This document shows positions 12,071 to 23,597 of a stretch of DNA of 64,000 bases, in pieces. Each line of letters starts with the position of its first letter. The first letter of the stretch is position 1. Position numbers and translations under genes: made by a program. The stretch is from NCBI RefSeq assembly GCF_018446385.1, contig NC_055996.1, positions 16,107,317 to 16,171,316 on the forward strand, in the 5' to 3' direction. The DNA is from Zingiber officinale. Lineage: Eukaryota > Streptophyta > Magnoliopsida > Zingiberales > Zingiberaceae. The notes under the pieces were generated by a model. It saw only the letters and a list, made by a program, of their open reading frames with translations, made no database searches and was not told the origin of the DNA.

Positions 12071-12730
12071 CGATCGTGAGATCTTGTGCTAAATCTTGAC
12101 CGTCGATAACCCTAATCGCAGCCGGTGAGAAAAACTTAAAAGAAGGGACTTATGGAAGGCGGATGATGGCGCCGGAGGCAGGAGACCGAGCTTGGAGCGC
12201 GAATATACGAAGGAGAGTGTGAGGTATACGAGAGAGAGGTCGGTTTCCAATGGTGGATTCAAATCCAGAGTCTTATAGGGCGATGGAATTGGGAGGAAGG
12301 AATATATATGGAGAGAGAAAGGAAGCTCCAGGAATGATTTGTCCGCATAAGAATACGGTGCGTACCGTGGATCTGCCGTCGGCTGTCTACATAAAATGGA
12401 ACTTTGGACGATAGACGAGTTGGAGCTTGGCCGAGTCAGACCGGTTCCTAAAATTAGACCCGACTTGCCGGTTTAAACTCATATCCTCTTGGAATTTTTT
12501 TTAATTGCCCCCTTTAGTTTAAAAACGCTCAAAAATCTTCAATCAGTCCCTTACGTGTATAGATATATATATATAACGAGGGAGGTTTCTTTAATTTTCA
12601 AAGATCATGGATCTCTAAGCACGAGTGAACTGAACGTCATATTGTGCTTGACCGGTAAGCTCGTTTTGATTAGTCAGACACCCGCTTCGGCCGAGTCAGA
12701 TTGAGAATTCGGTGACCGCTCAATCCGGTG
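12060..12730. promoter_or_regulatory. GC-rich, apparently bidirectional promoter between TFIIA gamma and the FLX-like gene
   Basis: GC-rich DNA in an AT-rich neighbourhood. The left part reads as a 5' leader on the minus strand, with a TATA-like ATATATAT at 12302-12309 (also usable on that strand) and C/T-rich leader tracts. The right part reads as a leader on the plus strand: CCCTCTCCGGCCGCC at about 12805-12825, then CT-rich sequence. This fits head-to-head transcription of TFIIA gamma (-) and the FLX-like gene (+). Start sites are inferred, not seen. Confidence 0.45.
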
Positions 12731-12840
12731 ACCGCACCCTGCCCATTAATGTACGCCCGAGGCGTCTCCCCAAACCCTATTCTTTTCGTGTCGCCGCACA
12801 GACACACTCCCTCTCCGGCCGCCGGACGTCGTCCACCTCT

Positions 12841-13220
12841 GGCGAACTCTGCCCTCTTCGTTGACGCAGTAGGATTTCTTCCCTATTTACTTGCATCTTC
12901 TTGTCTTTTTTCATCAATTCGTGAAAATTCTTAAGTTTTCGTTATATGCTTGTAGCGAGTTTCTAATTTCTAGATCAGGCAAACTCCATTTGCTTCGTTG
13001 ACGCGGTAGGACTCTTCCCTATTTACTTGTTTCTTCTTGTCTTTTTCATCAATTCATCAGGATTCTTAATTTCTGGATCAGGCGAACTCCATTCTCTTCG
13101 TTGATGCAGTAGGATTCTTCGCTATTTACTTGCATCCTCTTGTCTTTTTTCATCAATTCAACAAAATTCTTAACTTTTCGTTATCATATGTTTATGACGG
13201 GTTTCTAATTTCTAGATCAC
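12841..13220 (+). repeat. three direct copies of a ~105-140 bp leader/donor segment
   Basis: Copies begin at 12841, 12978 and 13081, each with GGC(G/A)AACTC, then CTTCGTTGA(C/T)GC(A/G)GTAGGA, CTATTTACTTG, CTTGTCTTTTT and CATCAATTC. The GC(A/G)|GTAGGA element in each copy is a plausible 5' splice donor, so the first exon end plus intron start of the FLX-like gene seems triplicated. The copies are diverged, so this is not a recent event. Confidence 0.75.
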
Positions 13221-14149
13221 TGAAACCGTATGCGTAAAGCATTAGATCTTAAACTACGTTAGTAATTCTTATTTTTTGTTATCATAGGAAAATTCAGGCG
13301 ATTCTGCCCTCTTTCTTACATCCAATTGTTTTTTCTCCTCCCGATGTTGATTCCTAGGTTTACATTACATCTAGGTGTTCTTCTTTCGGTGTTTAGGATT
13401 GACCTTCTTGAAATGACTATTTTTTCAATAATTTAGAACGTTCACCCTATCTACATGTGGGACTTATGTTTTGTTCATTGTTATAAGTTTCTTTTTCTTT
13501 TGTTTTTTTTCTTTGAGGTGCTTTAAATCCTATCAATTCTTAATACTAGGTGGCATCAACTTACGATAAACAATGTGAAAACTCTTTTTTTTTAAATTGC
13601 TGAAGGATTTGTGGGTTTGTAAATTGTAATGAGCTTATTCACCTCTTGAATAAGGAATCGAGTCAAATAGTAGATACATTCTGGTAAAAATGGAGTGAAA
13701 TGATGGCCTTCTGCTCTCTTTCTTGTGCAGTTTGCTGCAGTGTCGTAAATCCTTTTCTTCCTAATCCTAACTCCTTATGAATGCAATAGAGGGATTGTAG
13801 ATCACTATGAAATTTTTTGTTTAAATTTTAAACCTTGGATATTGGAAACAGATCATATAATTCTGATCTGATGCTTCATCTTTTTATGCTCTGCCTTTAG
13901 TTTAAAACCTTGACATTTGATTAATTCTCTTTTGGCGGTCAATATGCTGGTCTATACTCAGTGAGCTATACTCTAGTGTATTAGTATTATTTTTTTAACA
14001 TGAATCTTGAAGTGAACCTTGATGGAGGACAAGGGTTATATATAAACTGAAATATAAGTAGCCATTGTTTTCCAGTTGAAAGTTTGGTCAAGATCCTCAT
14101 TGCTCATATATTATGAGGCCTTATCTAGCACTCACCCTTTAGTTATTAA

Positions 14150-14534
14150 TAGGGCCGTAAATGGGCCAAGCTGAGCTCGAGCCAGCCTAGGCTCGAGCTC
14201 GGTTTGACTCGATTTATACTGGCTCGACTCGAGCTCGCTCAAGCCTGTAGAGTTGAGCTCGAGCTTGAGCTAGATATTTAATTATGGGCTCGAACTTGAG
14301 TTCGATTTTTTTATTAATTTTTTAATAAATAAATTAATATATTATATATTATAAAAATATATATTATTATTGGTTTGTTTGGCTCGATGAGTCACCGAGC
14401 TAGTAATAATTAGGCTCGAGCTTGGCTTGATTTCTAATCAAGCCGCTTCACGCTCGGCTTGAGTTTGGTCAACTTCGAGCTCGAGTCGAGTTTTGATCGA
14501 GCTGCGTGACCGGCTTGGCTAATTTGCACCCCTA
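14150..14534. mobile_element. hAT-type MITE in the FLX-like 5' intron
   Basis: Terminal inverted repeats: TAGGGCCGTAAATGGGCCAAGC at the left and the inverse of GCTTGGCTAATTTGCACCCCTA at the right. The 8-bp flanks are GTTATTAA (14142-14149) and GTTATTAT (14535-14542), seven of eight alike, as expected for a hAT target duplication. The 385-bp body is full of GCTCGAGC-type palindromic motifs and has no coding capacity. It is a non-autonomous DNA transposon. Confidence 0.75.
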
Positions 14535-14628
14535 GTTATTATTCCATTAGGTGAAATATTTGAACCTGTAAAGTTATTGTGGTTGCCAACATGTTTTACT
14601 TGTAGATTTGGAAAAAATATTATCAATA

Positions 14629-15302
14629 ATCATGCTATCCTTCAATACCTAGATTTTTTTTTAATAGGATAGTTCTTGCTTCAGCAAAGAGAATGCTACA
14701 ATATATAAATGACGAATAAATTTGCTGCAAAGATCGCATTATAAGTTAATTATACAATGTCTATAAACCTTGCTTGCTGTCATGCATTAGAATATATTTT
14801 CTTCCCTTTGTGAAAGGTTGAACTTTCCATATATTTTTTTTTGATATAGCTTAACTTAAGAAAACAAGATGAGGTTATAATTCGGACATTTTTGGAAGCA
14901 ATAACATGTTATTCTTTTTTTGGGTAATTTGTGAGTTTTCTTGAGGTTATACTTTGGTCAATTTCATGATATCCTTCAATACCTAGATTTTTTTTTATAC
15001 GATAGTTCTTGCTTCAGCAAAGAGAATGCTACAATATACAATATTTAGTAAATGACGAATAAATTTGCTGCAAAGATCGCATCATAAGTTAATTATACAA
15101 TGTCTATAAACCTTGCTTGCTGTCATGCATTAGAATATATTTTCTTCACTTTGTGAAAGGTTGAACTTTCCATATACTTTTTTTGATATATCTTAACTTA
15201 AGAAAACAAGATGAGGTTATAATTCAGACATTTTTGGAAGCAATAACATGTTATTCTTTTTTTTTTTTGGGTAATTTGTGAGTTTTCTTGAGGTTATACT
15301 TT
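14629..15302 (+). repeat. 334-bp tandem duplication in the FLX-like intron
   Basis: The segment starting CCTTCAATACCTAGATTTTT at about 14639 recurs at about 14973, a period of 334 bp. The copies are nearly identical over most of their length: GCTTCAGCAAAGAGAATGCTAC, CTTGCTTGCTGTCATGCATTAG and GAGGTTATACTTTGGTC are in both. Differences are mainly homopolymer lengths and scattered substitutions. More diverged, shorter repeats with CTCAACCACCAAAG continue to about 15465. Confidence 0.9.
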
Positions 15303-16104
15303 GGTCCATTTCAGAAGCAATAATACGTTACAGTTTTTTTTTGGATAACTTGTTAGTTTTCTCAACCACCAAAGAAGTCAGAGGTTCTAATTTGGTCAAT
15401 TTTGGAATCAATAATATGTTACATTTTATTTTGATAACTAGTTAGTTTTCTCAACCACCAAAGCAGGCATAAGACTGAATCAATTTGTTGGGCAGGGCTC
15501 CAAATCTTTGTAGGTAACCTAGTGTCAGATTTCCATTGCATTCAGAGGACAAGCATGATGTTTTAAGTGCATATATACTGATGATCATTGGGATCACAAG
15601 GTTCATTCTCTTATCCAAAACCACTTGGCTTAAATGATACCTCAGCTAAATGTGCTTCCTTAAATGAAAATTCAATTCTTCACAAGGTGCATAAACTATA
15701 AAGTTCTGACTGTCATATAGGATGTTATTTTTCTACTCCTTAGCCAATGATTCATGCAAGTCCTTCAACTAAATCATCTCCTTGTGTTGGTCACACCAAA
15801 ATATTCAACTTCTGCGGTAGATTGACCTACTGTCTTTTGCAATTGAGATGCGTTCTGTATTTCAATTTAGTTTGTTGATTTACAAAAAGGTAGCTATAGT
15901 GTCATATGCCTTTGTTTTATGCAAAGAACGTTTTTGTGGTGTAGTGGTGTTAAGTCATGCAGATGTCAGTGCCCTTACCTGCATTTGATTGGTTCCTGAT
16001 ATATTGGTATGCTCATTTTTTGCTTCTCATATGATTGTGTATCATACAGTTGATTTGAAATATTCTTAATATTTCCAAAGGAGCTCTACTGTAATTTATC
16101 AAAT

Positions 16105-16325
16105 GACATTTTTTATTATTATAAATATTTATGACTTTAAACCATTGAAGGGGTTAGTAATTTAGAAATTTTACTTGGAATTGTTTTATATATTCAGTTT
16201 CATTTTGGTGTGATGACAATTTTTATTATTATAAATATTTATGACTTTAAAACATTGAAGGGGTTATTAATTTAGAATTTTACTTGGAATAGTTTTATAT
16301 ATTCAGTTTCATTTTGGTGTGAATT
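16105..16325 (+). repeat. 110-bp tandem duplication just upstream of the FLX-like start exon
   Basis: TTATTATTATAAATATTTATGACTTTAA occurs with period 110 (the ATGACTTTAA part at 16131 and 16241). Both copies continue into ATTGAAGGGGTTA and end in CAGTTTCATTTTGGTGTGA. The copies are very similar. They lie about 80 bp from the acceptor of the first coding exon. Confidence 0.9.
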
Positions 16326-16402
16326 TTTAATAGAACTTCTATTGAATAATGTATTAGCTCACAAATTTATAAATATTTTCAAGGCAATAACTGCAAATCT
16401 TT

Positions 16403-18294
16403 ATGGGAAGCAAAGGTCGTATACCTCCTCATATGAGGCAACCTCTACCTGGTCCTAGTTTGCTCCACCCAGATCCATTTGGTGCAGGCATCCGTCCACC
16501 TGGTGCATTTCCTTTTGATATGTTGCCTCCTGTTGAAGTGATGGAGCAGAAACTCGCTTCGCAACATAGGGAAATGCAAGTACTTGCCACTGAGAACCAA
16601 AGGTTTGCAGCTACCCATTCTTCTTTAAGGCAGGAATTGGCTGCTGCCCAACAAGAGTTGCAGAGATTACAGAACCAAATGGCTGCTGTAAAAGCTGAGC
16701 AAGATCAACAATTAAGACTGCTCTTGGATAAAATTGCAAAGATGGAAGCTGACTTAAAAGTTTCTGAATCTCTTAAAGCAGAGTTGCAGCAGGCTCATGT
16801 AGAAGCGCAAAGTTTGGTTACAACAAGACAGGAACTAATATCTAAAGTACAACAGATGACTCAAGATTTGCAAAGGAGCCATGCGGATGCTCATCATATC
16901 CCATCTTTGATTTCTGAACTTGAGGCTCTCAGACAAGAATATCAACATTGCAGGTCAGGATCTCCCTATCGCAGCGAACTTAATTTTCTCAATGAAAATG
17001 CTTAAGTTTCTTCTTAAAAAATTATTGCAGAGCTACATATGAGTATGAGAGGAAATTGCGTATTGATCATTACGAGTCTCTTCAAGCAATGGAGAATAAT
17101 TATGTTGCGATGGTGAGGGAGGTAGAAAAGCTGCGTGCTGAATTGACTAATGCCAGCCAAGACAGAATTAGTGGCAATGCTTTAGGTAGATGTTTCATTT
17201 ACATGCCTTTTAATATTTTGTATAAGCAATGAAAGCATTTTATTGTAAACTGTATAAAAGCCTTTGTAAATGTTGTGTTAGGTGGCCAATTCGGAGCAAA
17301 TGCTAACGCCTACAAGGAAAATATCGCATCTGGAAACCATTCTGTTGGACAAAATGTTTATGAAGATGGTTACGGAGTTCTGCAGGTTTCACCATCAGAG
17401 TTTACTTGCAAAAAAAAAACAAATTCTAACTTTGCTTTGTGGAGCTCATCTCTTCTATTGCCACTATAGACATTTTCTTTTAATTTCCTTCTACTGTGTT
17501 TTACACTCGATCTATATGTGAAAATCATCTTGGGATACAATTGCTTTATGTTCTTAACTACTCCAAGAAATTAGTTATCTAGGTGCATGGATTCAGGTGA
17601 TCAGTTCAAAGTCAGGTCATTTAGTTTGTCTCATTTGAGGTCCTACCAGACCGCCATAGAAATTTGTGTTTGTGATTCTCTTTAAGTGTTTCCTTATGAT
17701 TATTAGATTTAGAATATTTATTTTCCTACTAATATGTTTTTGTAACTTCAAAATGTGATACAGGGGCATCCTGGAGGTGCAGCACCATATAGTGGAAGTG
17801 CACCTGGTCCTGCTTCTGCACGGGGTGTATATGATCCCCTGTCAAGGAGCCAAACATATGATGCTTCCAGAGCCCCTGGTTATGATGTTTCGCGAGTCAC
17901 AGGCTATGATGCCGCACACATTGGAAGCTTTGATGGACCTAGAGGCACTCGCAGCCCTTTGACCTCTGGACATGATGTTGCTAGAGGAGCTGGCATGGTT
18001 CAAACACCGTCAGTCACAGGAAACCCTGCTGCTCCTTATGGGTCTGCACAGGCCCCTCCCTCTTACGGTGCAGCCGTTGCTCCACCAACTTATGGTTCTG
18101 CACAGCAATCAACATATGGATCCGGGCAGATGCCAACTGCCTATGGTACAACTCAACAAGCATCGTATGGAATTGGACAGACTCCAGCAGCCTATGCTAC
18201 AACACAACAAGCAGCATATGGAACAGGGCAGCAAATAACTCATGCTGGAGGTGGTTTTGAAGCACCTCGTGGCGGGAACACTGGTCGTAGATGA
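16403..18294 (+). CDS. FLXL2: FLX-like 2 protein (FLOWERING LOCUS C EXPRESSOR family)
   Basis: Five coding exons: 16403-16953, 17031-17185, 17282-17385, 17764-18294 and, before them, a non-coding leader exon near 12.75-12.87 kb (inferred), so four exons are coding. Phases close to 446 residues. The start MGSKGRIPPHMRQPLPGP and the following Pro/Gly stretch match the FLX-like 2 N-terminus. Residues about 45-235 are a long coiled coil (VMEQKLASQHREMQVLATEN, SLRQELAAAQQELQRL, CRATYEYERKLR, ESLQAMENNYVAMVREVEKL). The C-terminal exon is low-complexity, with repeated TYGSAQ, AYGTTQQ and TGQ-like units, and ends GGNTGRR. FLX proteins bind FRIGIDA-type complexes and support FLC-type expression; FLXL2 belongs to the same coiled-coil family. 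The coding region is preceded by a 3.5 kb intron rich in duplications. Confidence 0.88.
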
Positions 18295-19616
18295 AATGAA
18301 AAGGCTTAGCCACAGTCTGGGTAAAAATTTGAGATTTTTTTTGTTGTAAAAACTTGCGTCATATTGATATGCATAGTTGGCTGATGACTTGATTGTGATG
18401 TTTCTTCACCTTGGTCTATTTCTCAGATGTATTAGGAATTCGTCTTCAAGCAGTCTATCTACCCCAATTTTACTATGTAACATTACCGTGTCTATTGCTC
18501 CCCCCATCTTACAATGTAACATAATGTACCATGGGGTGACCGAACTAATTTCCCTTGCATGAATTTCTGTCATGATACTTGGATGCTAAATTGTTTCCAT
18601 GCTGAGACGACTGTAGTGTTCTGTGTCCTGGTGATATTTAATTTGCGATATTTGTTGTTATCGTCTTTTTCTATTGCTGCTTCTTCAGAAAGACGAACAG
18701 TGCAGTTGATCTCGCTTTTATTTTTAATTATACTTGTGTCCTTGTTTCTTATTATAGATTTTTCTATGGTAGTTCCTATAATTTCCCCGGACGATCAACC
18801 TCACAAGCAAAATACCGATTGAGAATTGATTAGTTTATCAACCTCACTGGTAGAATATGCAGCAATCTTAAATGCAGCGATCATGGTTCCTAAGTTGCCG
18901 CTGGGATTATTTAGGTAAAATCTGTGGATCTATAGTCTACTAGCATGTTACATATTCTCTTATGATGTTAATTGACACAAGATGGTGATATTTTATTTAA
19001 TTTATGGCCAAGTATGAGGATACGTAGCATGCTATTTGTAAACTTATTTTTAAATTTGTAAGAAGACTAATCGAGACGAGGATACCAGGAAAATTAATAT
19101 TTCTTGAAGCCTTTCATTCAAACAAAACTGAGTTCATACCTTCCTTAATGGACATCTCAACGACACATAAATAATTGCATCCTGTTTAGTTCCGTCTCAA
19201 AAACACAGATGGAATGAGATTGAAGTTGACAAAATATTTTATCAAACCATTATTGCACGATCACATGATCAAGGTTTATAATATGCATCCGAATTTGCTT
19301 TGGAGGGAAGGCTTAATTTTTCGTCAACCAGCGATGGCACACCTTGTTTTGCTGGGTTTTTGTCTTGTTTCTCTCCGCCTGCCAATTGAACCAGGGTTGA
19401 TGAGATGTTTTACCGAACCACACCTTGTTTTGCTGTCCATCGCACGCGAGAGATGAGTGCCACCTGCTCCCTGTGTCATATAATGGCAATGCAAACGACG
19501 TGCCAACCACGAATCTCCATTTCTTTTTTTCTTTTTGACTCGGCCATCCACGTCAAACGGACTGCATTATTAACCCCTGGTACGGGTGCAGAAAGTATGA
19601 GCTCTACTTGGCGTGT
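18295..19616. other. 3' flank and intergenic region
   Basis: Contains the 3'UTR of the FLX-like gene (T-rich, to about 18.6 kb) and AT-rich spacer. Open frames at 18377-18822 and 19214-19638 lack any recognisable feature. Confidence 0.45.
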
Positions 19617-20640
19617 TCAAGACTTGATCAAACACTGATCAGTAGGACATAGGTAAAGACAGAACTGGAGGGGGTCAGCTTGAACGTGGGTTAGAATTTG
19701 CTTAGGTTTCAAACTAGAGGGACTTAAGGAGAATGAAGAAGAAAGAGATAGGGTTTTGTGGAGCCGAAGAGTCCTCTTGTGCTTATTTTCTCTAGTATTT
19801 ATATAGCTGTTAAAAGAGTATCTCCATGTTGCATTCTCCTCTATTATGCTTGCATGAGTCAGTGAAGGAACTTGATCCAATAGTCATTAGTTGCTTCTCC
19901 ATTCACCAAGCTAGCACGATTTGTTTGAAGGGGGCAACTAGAAGATCAGATTTAACAACCTTTTAACCATTTTTACATTCATCCAGTGCCATTTGTTTCA
20001 AAATAATATTTGCAATCGTTCCTTGGATATTGCAACTGCCTTCTTATCCACATGTCCATGCATTTTCAGCAAGTCATGTAGCGTGTGGGCTTGATCCGAG
20101 GGCAGATGAGGAAATGAGGTCGATGTTGAGTGACCTTGAGGAAGACCAAGTCGATGGCCGAGGCCAAGGCAGGGAGGATGTCGAGATCTGAGACTGGGAC
20201 ATGAATAATGTTAGGAGATAAGGCCGAGACAGGAGCAATCTTGATGGTTGAGATCAAGATAGGGGCGATGTCAATGACTAAGTGTGAGACAGAGAGGATG
20301 TCTGTGATTGAGGGCGTGATATGAGTGATATGCGGCCGAGTCAGTGGCAATGTCGACGACTAAGGCTGAGGCATGGAGGATGTCACGACCTGAGGCTAAG
20401 ACATGAATGATGTTGGAATTTAAGATCGAGATAGGACAATGTCTATGATTGAGGTCAAGTCTTATAAAGGTCTTGTCTCCAACTAAACTCTATTCCTTTA
20501 GATAAGCAGGTTCGATCAAACCTAAATCTCATCTGAGTTGGATTTAATTTTCTTTGGGTCATGTCTGATCAGCTTTGACTTTGACTTTGACTTTGACTGA
20601 CATTTTAACATGACTTTTGATCATACGAACCATATGGAAT
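19617..20640 (-). repeat. LTR-like repeat with internal ~45 bp tandem units (copy 1)
   Basis: Read on the minus strand it has an LTR-like order: a block of degenerate ~45-bp units around GATGTCGA-GACTGAGGC-GAGACATG (20080-20470 on +), then CTATATAAATAC (19796-19807) and a C/T-rich leader. On the plus-strand right side it ends in CTTTGACTTTGACTTTGAC (20572-20592). A second copy with the same order lies at 30.1-31.2 kb. I read both as old solo LTRs or fragments of one family, class unknown. The ends are approximate. Confidence 0.5.
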
Positions 20641-20707
20641 CTATAAGATTATACCACATTAGCATGTAATAACAACACCACCAGCGATAATACGGCATGA
20701 CAATTAG

Positions 20708-21468
20708 GATGCGTTTGGTTGGGGTTATCCTTGATAACCTTGGTTATTCATCTAAGGTTATCAACGAAAACCCTGTTTGATTTAGGTAATCGATGATTTC
20801 CGAGTAATATTTCATATCCGACACGTCAGCAAAAGAGACATACAACCCAAAATCGGAAAATTTCCAAAAACTGAGGTTTTTCTTGATTCTGGAATTAATG
20901 AATTTTTTTTATCCAAAATACCCTAAGAGAAAAATATAATAAAAAGAAAAATGTAAAGAAAAAATATAAAATAAATAAATAAATAAATAAATAATTTTAA
21001 AATGTAAAAAAACACATTAAAAAAATTTTAAAAATAGAAAAAACATTAAAAATAATAAAACATGGAAAAAAAACAGAAAATAGAAAAAACGTAAAAAAAA
21101 TTTTAAAAAATGTAAAAAATGTTTAAAAAAATTTAAAAATTTAAAAAGCGTAAACAAAATAAAAAAAAACGTAAACAAATTAAAAAAACTTTAAAAAATA
21201 CACATAAAAATAAAGAAAAATATGAAAAATAAAAAAATAAAAAAAACGTAGAGTTTAAAAATAATAATAATAATATATGGTTGGTTTTTTAAGTAAGGGT
21301 AATATAGTAAAATATTAAATTAAATTATTCATTAAAACCTTAAAATAAATAAATTTTGTTATATTACTTAGATAATCAAATAATATTTTTATGATTTATT
21401 CTTCATAATCTTAATTATATGATTATTTAATAATAAATTATACATAATAATTTAAATCAAACGTACCC
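20708..21468. mobile_element. MITE-like element with A/T-rich core
   Basis: The left end GGATGCGTTTGGTTGGGGTTAT and the inverse of the right end (GGGTACGTTTGATTTAAAT) form imperfect inverted repeats of the common 'GGGTGCGTTTGGTT' plant MITE type. The core (20930-21250) is almost pure A with scattered AACGT. I could not define a clean target duplication, so PIF/Harbinger versus hAT is open. Confidence 0.5.
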
Positions 21469-22370
21469 TCGTAGAAAAGAGGCATGACTGTTGCAAAGGG
21501 TTGTCCATTAAAATTCCTACCCGCCCTCTCCTTAGTACTCTATATAAGATGCTAACAACGGCCAACGTGGAAAGGAAGAGGGCTACCATTCTTCTCCTTT
21601 CTAACTAATTTGAGCGGACTATTCTAAGGTACCATTCTAATCTCTTATTAATACCCTAAAGACCGACTAGCTAGAAATAGATCCGTTAAAGAGACCCATC
21701 AGAAGCTAACCCGCAAAACCTGATTCATCACGGAGCCAATCAAAATCCGCTCTGGAAGCTGTTGACTTGCCTCGATCAACCCGATCAGAGATGAATTAAA
21801 TTTAAATTTTAAATCGGACGGCTCTCGTTGCCAAATTCCAATAATTAAACCGTTTAATTTCCCCGATCATCGGCCACGTCACGGCGGCGTCTGCCATCCA
21901 GCGGCAGGCGCTGCGTTGCGTCACGCCACGCTAGCCGGTGTACAATCCCTTTCGGCGCAACCACTGCCCCCGGTCGCCGTTCAAGGCCGGCAATCGGCCA
22001 CGTGGCGAGGGCTGTGGCGAGATGGCTGTCGGCCGGTGGCGGACCCACCTACTGCTTCTACTCGCCCGTTACGAGATCGTATCGTACCTGCCGAATCAAA
22101 TCAAAGCGGTTTTTTGGCTTCGTAGCGGAAGCGGTGGTTGTTGGGTTGCGTATTGAGAGCGTCGCTTCTGGTCTTGCGTTCCACATTCGTTCGCCCTCCG
22201 CTTTCTTTCTTCCTCGTGATTTCTTCGCCGATTTATATATACTCGATCCTCCCCCTCTCTCATCGGAGCTGGAGAAGAGGAATCGGGGCTGTTATTCGGT
22301 TCTGCGGTTTCAGGGAGAAATCTCGGCGGGGCGTGTTGCGTTTGGGGGTTTCTAGGTCGCGGGGAGCTGA

Positions 22371-23597
22371 ATGCGGTCGAGAACCAGCGTGAGGGCGGCA
22401 GGGACGGCGGCGTTTAGCCCGGTGAAGGAAGAGAAGGTGGAGGCGGAGAAATGGGAGGTGAGGCCGGGTGGGATGCTGGTCCAGTCTCTCAGCTCGCACG
22501 CCGACGCTGTCGGCGCTCCCGTCCCCGCCATCCGCGTCAAGGTCAAGTACGGCGCCGTCTACCACGAGATCTACATCAGCTCCCAGGCCTCCTTTGGTAA
22601 CGACTTCGTAATCTGATCCTCTTTCGCGATCTCGGTTTGGCTCGCGCGAGCAAGGTGGTCGACCGATTGCCTGAGTGGGTTCTGCAACAGGGGAGCTGAA
22701 GAAGGAGCTGTCTGCGAGGACGGGGCTGCACCCGCTGGACATGAAGCTGTTGTACAAGGACAAGGAGAGGGCGTCGGCGACCTTCCTCGACGCCGTCGGC
22801 GTGAAGGACAAGTCTAAGGTGGTGTTGACGGATGACCCAACGGCGAAGGCGAAGCGACTACTGGAGATGCGCAAGACCGACAAAATTGACAAGGCTGTGA
22901 AGTCCGTCTCCGCAATCAGCCTTGAGGTCGACCGTCTCGCCTCCAAGGTATTACATTGCACTTTCCTCCCATCTCAACCCCGATCTCAAGCCCGATTCTA
23001 AAACCGCAGGTAACGGCGCTGGAGGCGATTGCGAACAAAGGCGAACGAATCGTGGTCAACGACGTGTCCAATCTCATCGACTGCTTGATGAATGAGCTTG
23101 TTAAGCTGGAGGCCATCGACGCCGACGGAGATGTGAAGCAGCAAAAGAGACAGCAGGTTACATGAATTTCACTTTTTTTTTTTTTTTTTGAGGTAAACAG
23201 GGACTTCAATTCTTCGTTCGATCCCTCGTTTGACTGGTTCTTTGCTAGAGCACAGATTAAGAGAGTGCAGAAACATGTGGAAACGCTCGACTTGATCAAG
23301 CTCAAGAACGGTCAAGCGAGGAAAGAGCGGCAGCCTCAGTGCCAACCACCGCAGAAACTTCATTCGCCGCCGCAAGCAGTGCTGCACTCGATTCAGCCCC
23401 AATACCAGCAACAAATGCAGCAACCACACAACCCTTTTCTACAGCAAAATCACCACCAGCAGCAGCCGGCGCGTTCTCAGTCAGCGTTCTGGGAACCGTT
23501 CGATCTGCTGACACCGTCCACCTCCACGCCCACTTCCGCCACCACCTCCACCGCCTCCTCCACTCCCCACGCTAGCTTCGATTGGAAGCTGTTCTGA
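22371..23597 (+). CDS. BAG family molecular chaperone regulator (UBL + BAG, BAG1-4 type)
   Basis: Four exons: 22371-22596, 22691-22947, 23010-23156 and 23256-23597. Phases close to 323 residues. The start MRSRTSVRAAG is the first ATG in a GC-rich leader. Residues about 50-125 are a ubiquitin-like domain (IRVKVKYGAVYHEIYISS, GELKKELSARTGLHPLDMKL, VLTDDP). Residues about 140-235 are the BAG three-helix domain (KSVSAISLEVDRLASKVTAL, VVNDVSNLIDCLMNELVKLE, RVQKHVETLDLIKLKN). The C-terminal 90 residues are Gln/Pro/Ser/Thr-rich and end FDWKLF. BAG proteins bind the Hsc70 nucleotide-binding domain and act as exchange factors in stress and cell-death control. The clade (BAG1-4) follows from the UBL domain. 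Exon 4 begins after a long T tract. Confidence 0.9.

Noticed and set aside
20572-20592. CTTTGACTTTGACTTTGAC run as a W-box or regulatory cluster
   Set aside because: It sits at the edge of a dispersed repeat and recurs in degenerate form in the second copy, so it is part of the repeat rather than a promoter.
22260-22961. 233-codon minus-strand frame opposite the BAG gene
   Set aside because: It lies wholly over GC-rich BAG exons 1-2 and an intron, and has no domain or splice support.
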